Below, piece by piece: positions 1 through 5,495 of a stretch of 10,874 bases of DNA (its first letter is position 1; each line of letters begins with the position of its first letter). Below the pieces are notes generated by a model. That model did not search any database. It saw nothing but the letters and a program-made list of their open reading frames with translations, and was not told where the DNA came from. Made by a program: the position numbers and the translations under genes. The stretch comes from Scybalocola_A sp900557175 (lineage in GTDB: Bacteria; Bacillota; Clostridia; Lachnospirales; Lachnospiraceae). The stretch lies in contig CALADH010000065.1 in the NCBI GenBank assembly GCA_937890745.1, positions 1 through 10,874 of the forward strand, in the 5' to 3' direction.

Positions 1-1
1 G

Positions 2-76
2 GAAAAGGGTGCTCTGAATTTCTGGAAAGCATGCACTATTGCATTGGAATACTCAAGATATGAAAAAAATCAGTGA
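2..76 (+). CDS. 3' end of an upstream gene, possibly GNAT acetyltransferase (partial)
   Basis: An open frame runs in from the left edge and stops at TGA 74-76. The visible 24 residues begin EKGALNFWKA and end SRYEKNQ. The ALNFW stretch resembles the 'N-x-A-x-x-FW/FY' segment near the C-terminus of GNAT N-acetyltransferases, but this is too short for a firm family call. A second frame (positions 1-63, ending at TGA 61-63) is also open; I prefer this one because its composition is more protein-like. The gene would end 46 bases before the lipoprotein start at 123. Confidence 0.35.
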   Translation, partial: EKGALNFWKACTIALEYSRYEKNQ

Positions 77-122
77 TATTATTGGGGAAAATAATCTGGA
101 AATTATTGATGATACCTATACA

Positions 123-1739
123 ATGAAAAAAGTATTAAAAATTTGTATAATAGCAGTTTTGTTACTAACAATGTCCGCCTGCCAAAAGTCGGAATTTGAA
201 AAAACGACACATATACGTTCGGAAAATTATAGCGCAATTTTTGATATGATGTCAAAGACAGACGGACACTTGACGGTAGGCGTGGAAAATAAGGTGTGGA
301 ACGAAGAAAAAGCGGATATTTACTTTGAGACAATACAAAGTGACTATGAAAAGCTTATCAAAGCCGGAGGCGATAAAGATAAAAATATCAATGTTTATAT
401 CGTCGAAAGTACAATTTCCGGTGATGTACAAGTTACGGATAATGCGGTGTATTGTACGGCTGAAAATATTGAAAATTTAGCTTATCGTCCGTTTCTGACA
501 CAGGCCGTTTTTGGATTTTCACAACGATGGCAAAGAGAAGGGCTAAGTGATTACATTTTTGGAGAAACGCAGGAAAAAACAGATGAAGAAATCAAAAGCT
601 ATTGTGAAAATGAAGCTAACCAGGGAATTTTATCGTTAATACCGCCGTATTTCAGTGAAGATTTCGCGACTGACAAACAAATAAAACTTGCAAAATCGGC
701 AGCATTATCGCTGACAAAATATACTTTGGAAAATTTGGGTATGGAAGAATATTTAAAATCGGATAATTACAGTGTTCTATTACAGCCTTGGCTTAAAAAT
801 ATCGGTTTAGCTGAAATTGCTGCTGAAAATTACAGCTTTTCTGACAGAATCAAAGAGGATTACAGCAATTCAGAATATCCGATGACTTTAATCGTTGATA
901 ATATGTATTTTTATCTTGAACCTAGGCAATGGGCAGAAAACGCAGATAAACTTTATGATTTTTTTCGAAGGAATGTTCCAACTGTAGATGACATTAAGGA
1001 AAATTTACATAAGCATGGACTTGCAAACTACATTAAAGAATTTGAAAACGAATATGTTCATGTTTATATAAGTGAGGTTGGGAAGAATAAAGCACGGGCA
1101 AATAATGGAAACAAAATTTCTCTTAGTGATGGTTCCAGTTTCGGACATGAAATGGTACACATTTTTATACCTGAAATATTAAACGGTGCTAATGCCTATT
1201 TAGGCGAAGGTATTGCTCAATATTTTGGAATACTTTCTGAAGAAAAATATTATCTTGATGCAGAGAATAATCAATTAAGATTCCAAGAATTTGTAAGTGC
1301 TTTTAAGGGTGTTGATTTAGAAGATATTGAAGAAGAAAATCTTGGGGCAGCACAGACTTTAAATGAAATGCGAAAATATTACAGTTATTCTAAATCGCTT
1401 CCTAAAACAATTGATGAATTTGATTTAAGCCTTTATTTTGAATCAGCAGGCATAGTCTCTTTGATGAATGAGCATTTGCGTCCCGGAAGTCAGATGTTTA
1501 TTCCTATCAGTGAGATAGCGGGACTTTCTGACAACTTGGCAGAGTATGAGGGGAATCATTTGTCTTATGTTGAAGCCCAAGTTTTTGTGGCATATCTCAT
1601 CGATACCTACGATGCCCTCACGGTTGCCGACGTGACTTCCGGTAAGAAATCTTTTGAAGAAGGCTTTGGCAAAGATTATGATACAGTTTTTGCCGAATTT
1701 ATGAAAGTTATAGAAAAAAAGTATAAGCTTTGTAATTAG
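123..1739 (+). CDS. Lipoprotein with gluzincin-type (HExxH...E) metallopeptidase domain, apparently duplicated
   Basis: A 538-residue protein predicted to be secreted and anchored to the outer face of the membrane. It starts with a lipoprotein signal: MKK, a hydrophobic core at residues 4-16, then a lipobox ending M-S-A-C with Cys20 as the lipidated residue. A zinc-peptidase signature follows late: H342-E-M-V-H346, then E362 in LGEGIAQYF, the pattern of Peptidase_MA-like gluzincins. Residues from about 47 to 250 look like a second, degenerate copy of the same fold: NVYIVES (90-96) parallels HVYISEV (313-319), and REGLSDYIFG around E139 parallels GEGIAQYFG around E362, but the HExxH equivalent is lost. 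The start at 123 is chosen because it gives the signal peptide; no good ribosome binding site precedes it, and ATG at 60 is open in frame. The gene is clearly more AT-rich than its neighbours, consistent with recent acquisition or accessory status. The substrate is unknown. Confidence 0.82.
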   Translation: MKKVLKICIIAVLLLTMSACQKSEFEKTTHIRSENYSAIFDMMSKTDGHLTVGVENKVWNEEKADIYFETIQSDYEKLIKAGGDKDKNINVYIVESTISGDVQVTDNAVYCTAENIENLAYRPFLTQAVFGFSQRWQREGLSDYIFGETQEKTDEEIKSYCENEANQGILSLIPPYFSEDFATDKQIKLAKSAALSLTKYTLENLGMEEYLKSDNYSVLLQPWLKNIGLAEIAAENYSFSDRIKEDYSNSEYPMTLIVDNMYFYLEPRQWAENADKLYDFFRRNVPTVDDIKENLHKHGLANYIKEFENEYVHVYISEVGKNKARANNGNKISLSDGSSFGHEMVHIFIPEILNGANAYLGEGIAQYFGILSEEKYYLDAENNQLRFQEFVSAFKGVDLEDIEEENLGAAQTLNEMRKYYSYSKSLPKTIDEFDLSLYFESAGIVSLMNEHLRPGSQMFIPISEIAGLSDNLAEYEGNHLSYVEAQVFVAYLIDTYDALTVADVTSGKKSFEEGFGKDYDTVFAEFMKVIEKKYKLCN

Positions 1740-1803
1740 AATAATTCGCAGAAAAACATCACAGCATGATAAATATGGTATATGATTTATTATTCTTGGA
1801 AGT

Positions 1804-1830
1804 TCCGGCTGTTTATGGATGCAGGCCGGA
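1804..1830. repeat. Small GC-rich inverted repeat
   Basis: TCCGGC (1804-1809) and GCCGGA (1825-1830) can pair, and the stem can be lengthened by TG/CA with a one-base bulge. It lies 65 bases after the lipoprotein gene and just before the larger hairpin. No T-tract follows it on the plus strand, so it is not a classical terminator alone. Confidence 0.4.
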
Positions 1831-1836
1831 TAAAAC

Positions 1837-1895
1837 ATAAGAACCTCTCGCAGAAGATTAGTTGTAAAGCACTGATTTCTACGAGAGGTTCTTAT
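1837..1895. terminator. Long hairpin between convergent genes, likely bidirectional terminator
   Basis: Perfect 14-base arms ATAAGAACCTCTCG (1837-1850) and its complement (1882-1895). The stem continues inward past one mismatch through AGAA (1852-1855) and TTCT (1877-1880). Plus-strand flank is TTATTTTGAGATTT, minus-strand flank is TTATGTTTTATCC, both only moderately T-rich. Its place between two convergent genes favours termination from both sides, but the imperfect T-tracts leave room for another role such as mRNA 3'-end protection. Confidence 0.6.
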
Positions 1896-1943
1896 TTTGA
1901 GATTTAGAGCCTAAAGCCCTTTTAAATTATAGTTGTTTTATTT

Positions 1944-3296
1944 TTATAGTACACCGACAAGGATGAAACCGGTACAAACGATGACACCTGAAAGTAATAA
2001 GTCGATGATACAGTAGCCCATGATATCTCTTGCGCCAAGGCCTGCGATACCTAATGCAGGTAAAGCCCAGAATGGCTGAAGCATGTTTGTCCATGCATCA
2101 CCCCATGCAATACCCATACATGTGATGGCCGGATCGACACCGAGAGCCTGTCCTGCAGGCATCATAATCGGCGCCTGAACAGCCCACTGGCCGCCGCCTG
2201 ATGGTACGAAGAAGTTTACGATACCTGCGCTTAAGAATGTCCAAAGCGGGAATGTAACCTTATTGGAGATTGCTACGAATACGTTACTGATAGCGCCTGC
2301 AAGTGAAACGCCGTCTGCGTTTGCACCTGTCATGATACCCATAATACCTGCGTAGAATGGGAACTGTAAGAGGATACCGCCGGCACCTTTTACAGCGTCG
2401 TTGATGGCTTCAACGTAACGGATTGGTGTACCGTGAGCAAGAACACCGAGAACTAAGAAGATTAAGTTTACGATGTTAAGGTCAAGGTTAAAGCCTTTTG
2501 TTACAAAGTAGTAAATGATGTAAACAGCACCTACAAGAACAACTAAAAGAGACATAATTCTGCTGCACTCAAGCTTTTCAGCAGGTGTCTTTGGATTGTA
2601 TACCTTCTGTTCTTCTTCAACAAGAAGTTCAGGGCTGATAACGACAACATCCTTTGCCTGCGGATGCATTAATGCATTTACAAGTGGCATTAAAATAAGG
2701 ATAGCAACACAAATAATGATATTATATGGTGCAAATACAGTTTCTGTAATCGGAATAGATTCTGTTAAAATACCGTTTGTCTGCTGCTGGATTGTCTCTG
2801 TCCATGTTGCCACCTGAAGTGGAATAGAACCTGAAATACCCGCGTGCCATACAACGAAACCTGAATATGCGGAAGCGATTAAAAGACGGTAGTCAACGCC
2901 TTTGACCTGCTTTGCAATTTCCTTCGCGAAGATAGCGCCGATAACAAGACCGAAGCCCCAGTTTAACCAGCATGCGATTGTAGAAACAACAGTAACTAAA
3001 ACGATTGCATGGAAAGGTTTTTTAGGAACAGAAGCTGCTTTCTTTAAGAACTTCTGAATAACAGGCGCATTGGCAAATGCAGTACCAAGTACAAGCACTA
3101 AAGCCATCTGCATAGAGAATGCAAGGAGACTCCATACACCGTTGCCCCAGAACTGAACGATATCAATAGGACCAAGACCTGTGACAGGCATTGCTGCGAT
3201 AAATACGACAGCAGTTAAAATGATACAGAAAATGAATGGATCAGGTAAGAAACGCTGAACCAAATTTACACAGCCGTTTGTAAACTTTTTGAACAT
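1944..3296 (-). CDS. atoE: AtoE-type short-chain fatty acid transporter
   Basis: A 450-residue polytopic membrane protein matching the AtoE family, whose members move short-chain fatty acids such as acetoacetate or butyrate across the cytoplasmic membrane. Supporting features are the N-terminal FKKFTNGCVNLVQRFLPDPF segment, alternating hydrophobic stretches throughout, the YSGFVVWHAGISGSIPLQVA region near residue 145-165, a hydrophilic loop near residues 210-235, and the C-terminal FFVPSGGGQWAVQAP and WGDAWTNMLQPFWALPALG motifs. The length is normal for the family. The ATG is preceded at 8 bases by GGAGGT (complement of 3305-3310). It is divergent from an AraC-type regulator whose promoter overlaps its own, so regulation by that protein is likely. 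Direction of transport (uptake or export of fermentation acids) cannot be told from sequence. Confidence 0.92.
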   Translation of the reverse strand: MFKKFTNGCVNLVQRFLPDPFIFCIILTAVVFIAAMPVTGLGPIDIVQFWGNGVWSLLAFSMQMALVLVLGTAFANAPVIQKFLKKAASVPKKPFHAIVLVTVVSTIACWLNWGFGLVIGAIFAKEIAKQVKGVDYRLLIASAYSGFVVWHAGISGSIPLQVATWTETIQQQTNGILTESIPITETVFAPYNIIICVAILILMPLVNALMHPQAKDVVVISPELLVEEEQKVYNPKTPAEKLECSRIMSLLVVLVGAVYIIYYFVTKGFNLDLNIVNLIFLVLGVLAHGTPIRYVEAINDAVKGAGGILLQFPFYAGIMGIMTGANADGVSLAGAISNVFVAISNKVTFPLWTFLSAGIVNFFVPSGGGQWAVQAPIMMPAGQALGVDPAITCMGIAWGDAWTNMLQPFWALPALGIAGLGARDIMGYCIIDLLLSGVIVCTGFILVGVL

Positions 3297-3323
3297 AATG
3301 TTTGACCTCCCTCTAGGTGATTT

Positions 3324-3343
3324 TTTGTTAGTGAATTAACAAA
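3324..3343. promoter_or_regulatory. Inverted repeat, candidate operator for atoE
   Basis: TTTGTTA (3324-3330) and TAACAAA (3337-3343) form perfect 7-base arms with a 6-base spacer. It sits between the predicted atoE -10 box (3357-3362) and the atoE ribosome binding site, just downstream of the expected start of transcription, a common place for a repressor operator. The binding protein is unknown; AraC-family proteins more often use direct repeats, so another regulator is possible. Confidence 0.5.
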
Positions 3344-3349
3344 CAACTA

Positions 3350-3378
3350 TAGACTAATTATACAAAATATCGTAGAAT
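3350..3378 (+). promoter_or_regulatory. Predicted sigma-A promoter of the araC-family gene
   Basis: A -35 box TAGACT (3350-3355) and -10 box TAGAAT (3373-3378) are separated by 17 bases, 58 bases upstream of the ATG at 3437. Matches to consensus are 4/6 and 5/6. It overlaps the oppositely directed atoE -10 box. Confidence 0.5.
3357..3362 (-). promoter_or_regulatory. Predicted -10 box of atoE
   Basis: The minus strand reads TATAAT here, 61 bases upstream of the atoE ATG. No good -35 box lies 17 bases upstream, which fits a promoter that needs an activator. The box lies inside the spacer of the divergent araC promoter, so the two promoters should exclude each other. Confidence 0.45.
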
Positions 3379-3436
3379 AGATACATGATAAATTATTGTA
3401 ATAACTTTGAAAAAATGAACTTAAGGGCGAAAGACG

Positions 3437-4255
3437 ATGGAAAAATTACAAGCAATAACAAAAATGCCGGAGATAACGGGCACATTGCCTATAATACTCA
3501 CTTATATACTGGAAACAGATGCACAAAATCTTGGTGAATTTGATATAAATCCGAAATATTACTGTTTATATGTAAGACGCCGGGGGCGTGTCATTATTTT
3601 TGACGGAAAACACCGTCAGACAGTCCATGAAGGAAAGGGGATATTTCTGAAAAAAAGCGGCGCTTATCATTTTAAGGAAAATACAATGGTCGAGGGCGGC
3701 GGCTGGATGTTTTTATTTGGCGGCGCTTTTTGTGAAAACATACTGAAATATTTAAAGCTTAACTTTTTTGAAGTTTTTGATATTGATATGGGACGGCTGC
3801 GTCATACGAAAAATGAGATGTGCCGCTGTCTTTATACATACAAACAGGATTTTTATAAGGCGTCCCTTGTATTTCAAAATCTTCTCCATGATATCGGGCA
3901 GGCGCGGCAGAAGGATAACGTTGTTGATATTAAGCTCTGGGAGGTTGACAAGTATATTCGTCATCATTTCTGTGAAAATATTACGCTGGAGGAGCTTGCA
4001 AAAATATACGGAACGAGTCAGAGCTATTTTACAAGGGCTTACAAGGCGGTTTATCATAAACCGCCGATGCAGAGTGTGCGCCAGCTTCGGCATGAACGTG
4101 CGAGACTGCTGCTTGAGGCGACCGAAAAGAAAATTTATGATATAAGCCGGGAATGTGGCTTTGATAACTGCGATTATTTTTGTGCAGCCTTTAAAAAAAT
4201 TGAAGGCAAGACACCGGCGCAGTACCGCAGAGAGAAGAAAGTGACAATGTTTTAG
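3437..4255 (+). CDS. AraC/XylS-family transcriptional regulator
   Basis: A 272-residue regulator with an N-terminal cupin-like sensing half (about residues 30-110, including the GRVIIFDGK and GKGIFLKKSGAYHF stretches typical of beta-barrel AraC sensors) and a C-terminal double helix-turn-helix domain (about residues 168-268). The first helix-turn-helix is around ITLEELAKIYGTSQSYFTRA (from residue 182), the second around IYDISRECGFDNCDYFCAAF (from residue 233), ending in the family's usual GKTPAQYRR. The ATG follows a weak AAGGG site (3423-3427). It is divergent from the atoE-type transporter with overlapping promoters, so it most likely controls that transporter, perhaps in response to its substrate; ligand and sign of control are inference only. 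Confidence 0.92.
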   Translation: MEKLQAITKMPEITGTLPIILTYILETDAQNLGEFDINPKYYCLYVRRRGRVIIFDGKHRQTVHEGKGIFLKKSGAYHFKENTMVEGGGWMFLFGGAFCENILKYLKLNFFEVFDIDMGRLRHTKNEMCRCLYTYKQDFYKASLVFQNLLHDIGQARQKDNVVDIKLWEVDKYIRHHFCENITLEELAKIYGTSQSYFTRAYKAVYHKPPMQSVRQLRHERARLLLEATEKKIYDISRECGFDNCDYFCAAFKKIEGKTPAQYRREKKVTMF

Positions 4256-4256
4256 A

Positions 4257-4274
4257 ATTATTTTAGAAAATAAT
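4257..4274. repeat. AT-only inverted repeat after the araC-family gene
   Basis: ATTATTTT (4257-4264) and AAAATAAT (4267-4274) are perfect 8-base arms separated by AG. It starts one base after the regulator's stop codon and ends two bases before the -35 box of the next gene. It is too AT-rich and short-looped to be a strong terminator; an operator for the TrpR-like gene is possible. Confidence 0.3.
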
Positions 4275-4276
4275 GA

Positions 4277-4305
4277 TGGACTTTATCTCTGTAAAATGTT
4301 AAAAT
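4277..4305 (+). promoter_or_regulatory. Predicted promoter of the TrpR-like gene
   Basis: TGGACT (4277-4282) and TAAAAT (4300-4305) with a 17-base spacer, about 50 bases upstream of the ATG at 4358. Matches to the sigma-A consensus are 4/6 and 5/6. Confidence 0.4.
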
Positions 4306-4357
4306 AAAAGCACGAAATCGTATTAAAGTGTGTTGAGGGTACAAGGAGGATTTTGTA

Positions 4358-4651
4358 ATGAATAAAAAGATAAGAACATCCGAGGTCGAACAGCTTTTTA
4401 AAGCAATTATGTGTCTTAAGGACACAGAAGAATGTTTTGAGTTTTTTGAAGATTTATGTACAATCAATGAACTTTTGTCACTGTCCCAGCGTTTTGAAGT
4501 GGCAAAGATGTTAAGAGAGCAGAGAACCTATCTTGAAATTGCAGAAAAGACAGGCGCATCAACAGCGACAATCAGCCGTGTGAACCGTTCATTAAATTAT
4601 GGCAATGACGGCTATGATATGGTGATGAAGCGTCTTGAAGAAGAAAAATAG
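4358..4651 (+). CDS. YerC/YecD-family TrpR-like DNA-binding protein
   Basis: A 97-residue all-helical protein that matches the YerC/YecD branch of the Trp repressor superfamily in length and sequence. Residues 30-52 (FEDLCTINELLSLSQRFEVA) are the conserved TrpR-like core, and residues 57-80 (RTYLEIAEKTGASTATISRV and on) form the helix-turn-helix. Proteins of this family are presumed small dimeric repressors; they are not shown to bind tryptophan, and no trp genes are near. A strong AGGAGG site (4344-4349) precedes the ATG by 8 bases. The gene has its own predicted promoter and ends in a palindromic terminator shared with the convergent DUF1836 gene. Target genes are unknown; self-regulation through the nearby AT inverted repeat is possible. 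Confidence 0.9.
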   Translation: MNKKIRTSEVEQLFKAIMCLKDTEECFEFFEDLCTINELLSLSQRFEVAKMLREQRTYLEIAEKTGASTATISRVNRSLNYGNDGYDMVMKRLEEEK

Positions 4652-4677
4652 AATGTGCCGCGGCACATTCTATTTTT
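4644..4677. terminator. Perfect bidirectional terminator between convergent genes
   Basis: A gap-free palindrome with 17-base arms: A-tract, GAATGTGCCG, then the complement CGGCACATTC and a T-tract. Read on either strand it is a GC-rich stem followed by T residues, so it should end both the TrpR-like and the DUF1836 transcripts. Both stop codons (4649-4651 and 4670-4672) lie inside it. Confidence 0.88.
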
Positions 4678-5326
4678 TATGGGTTTTATTCTTTTCTTTT
4701 GTGTCGGATGCTTCGGCATTTTCGGACATCTGATCAATGAGCTTTTCTACAAGCTGCTTTTTAATGTAAATGTCGTAGCTCAAAAGGCAGATAAAGCTGA
4801 AAAATATCAGAAGCTCTTTTTCATCGCCTTCGGTGTCAGGAAAAATATCCTTGGCAGCGTTAAGCTTTGTCTGAATATCATCAAGAATCGGTTCCGACTG
4901 GGATATTTCCATATTGAAAATGCGTTCGTAAATGGTGCCTAAATCCGGCGTCCGGTCTTTTTTAAAATACATTTCCTTTAGCGGTGCCAGAAGTGTCTGA
5001 ATATCATTGATAGATAAAATATTTTTATAATAGTAAATAAATGTCAGTATAAGAAGGTGGTCTTTTGAATACTTCTTTTTTTCCGGCGGCGGCAGCAGAT
5101 TATTCTTTGCATAATTGTTGATCATTGTCTTTGTGAGAATTTTATCATCCTCATACCGCTTTGTTGTGGCAAGATGCTCGTCCATAAAGGTTGTGATCTG
5201 ATCCATATAAAGGTCGATATCCGGAATACCTGACGGATGAATGTAGTCGGCGGCAAGCTTTTCACTGCGCGTCTTTTCAATTAGTTTTAAAATATCAGTT
5301 ATTACTTTGCTTTTTTCTTCGCTCAT
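4670..5326 (-). CDS. DUF1836-domain protein, putative DNA-binding regulator
   Basis: A 218-residue cytoplasmic protein with the DUF1836 signature: GIPDIDLYMDQITTF (about residues 33-47), ILTKTMINNYAKNNLLPPP (63-81), then KKKYSKDHL (83-91) and a helical stretch ending LSINDIQTLL (104-113). The family is uncharacterised; its central part resembles a MerR-like winged helix with a 'KTMINNY' recognition region, so a regulatory role is a reasonable inference. The C-terminal third is helical and charged, ending in a Lys-rich tail. The ATG has AGGTGA (complement of 5331-5336) at a good distance. It is divergent from the NhaC-type antiporter gene with back-to-back promoters, so it may control that gene. 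Confidence 0.88.
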   Translation of the reverse strand: MSEEKSKVITDILKLIEKTRSEKLAADYIHPSGIPDIDLYMDQITTFMDEHLATTKRYEDDKILTKTMINNYAKNNLLPPPEKKKYSKDHLLILTFIYYYKNILSINDIQTLLAPLKEMYFKKDRTPDLGTIYERIFNMEISQSEPILDDIQTKLNAAKDIFPDTEGDEKELLIFFSFICLLSYDIYIKKQLVEKLIDQMSENAEASDTKEKNKTHKK

Positions 5327-5340
5327 TCTATCACCTGTCT

Positions 5341-5350
5341 GTCATATGAC
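5341..5350. repeat. Palindrome in the DUF1836 leader
   Basis: GTCATATGAC is a perfect 10-base palindrome lying between the predicted promoter and the ribosome binding site of the DUF1836 gene. A further small inverted repeat (ATTGT 5365-5369, ACAAT 5376-5380) lies close to its expected transcription start. Either could be an operator; both are short enough to occur by chance. Confidence 0.3.
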
Positions 5351-5383
5351 GTAATGTAGTTTTTATTGTCATTTCACAATGTA

Positions 5384-5412
5384 ATTATATATGAAAGGCG
5401 GTACAAGGTCAA
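5384..5412 (-). promoter_or_regulatory. Predicted promoter of the DUF1836 gene
   Basis: On the minus strand TTGACC (5407-5412) and TATAAT (5384-5389) are separated by 17 bases: 5/6 and 6/6 matches to the sigma-A consensus. The -10 box lies 57 bases upstream of the ATG. Confidence 0.75.
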
Positions 5413-5419
5413 TGATAAG

Positions 5420-5443
5420 TGATAATTATTATTGAAATTATCA
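5420..5443. promoter_or_regulatory. Fur-box-like sequence and inverted repeat between divergent promoters
   Basis: Positions 5420-5434 read TGATAATTATTATTG, matching 13 of 15 bases of the Bacillus Fur box TGATAATNATTATCA. The same region forms an inverted repeat with 8-base arms TGATAATT (5420-5427) and AATTATCA (5436-5443). A further TGATAAG lies directly upstream (5413-5419). The site overlaps the nhaC-type -35 box and sits 8 bases from the DUF1836 -35 box, so a bound protein could control both. The region is AT-rich, so a chance match is possible; DUF1836 protein or a Fur-family regulator are the candidate ligands. Confidence 0.45.
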
Positions 5444-5460
5444 TGCAGGAACGATATAAT
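5432..5460 (+). promoter_or_regulatory. Predicted promoter of the NhaC-type gene
   Basis: TTGAAA (5432-5437) and TATAAT (5455-5460) with a 17-base spacer: 5/6 and 6/6 matches to the sigma-A consensus, giving a leader of about 30 bases before the ATG at 5496. Confidence 0.8.
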
Positions 5461-5495
5461 AGACGGTGTCAAAAATAAAATAAAGGGAGAATTGT

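Noticed and set aside
1..63. Alternative upstream frame ending TGA at 61-63, overlapping ATG 60 as ATGA
   Set aside because: It would suggest translational coupling to the lipoprotein frame, but the peptide is less protein-like than the frame ending at 76 and a start at 60 would bury the lipoprotein signal behind 21 residues.
1443..1838. Minus-strand open frame of 131 codons
   Set aside because: It lies mainly antisense to the lipoprotein gene, has no ribosome binding site and its translation has no domain-like features.
3752..4145. Long open frames on both strands inside the AraC-family gene
   Set aside because: They are alternate frames of a gene with clear AraC domains across its whole length.
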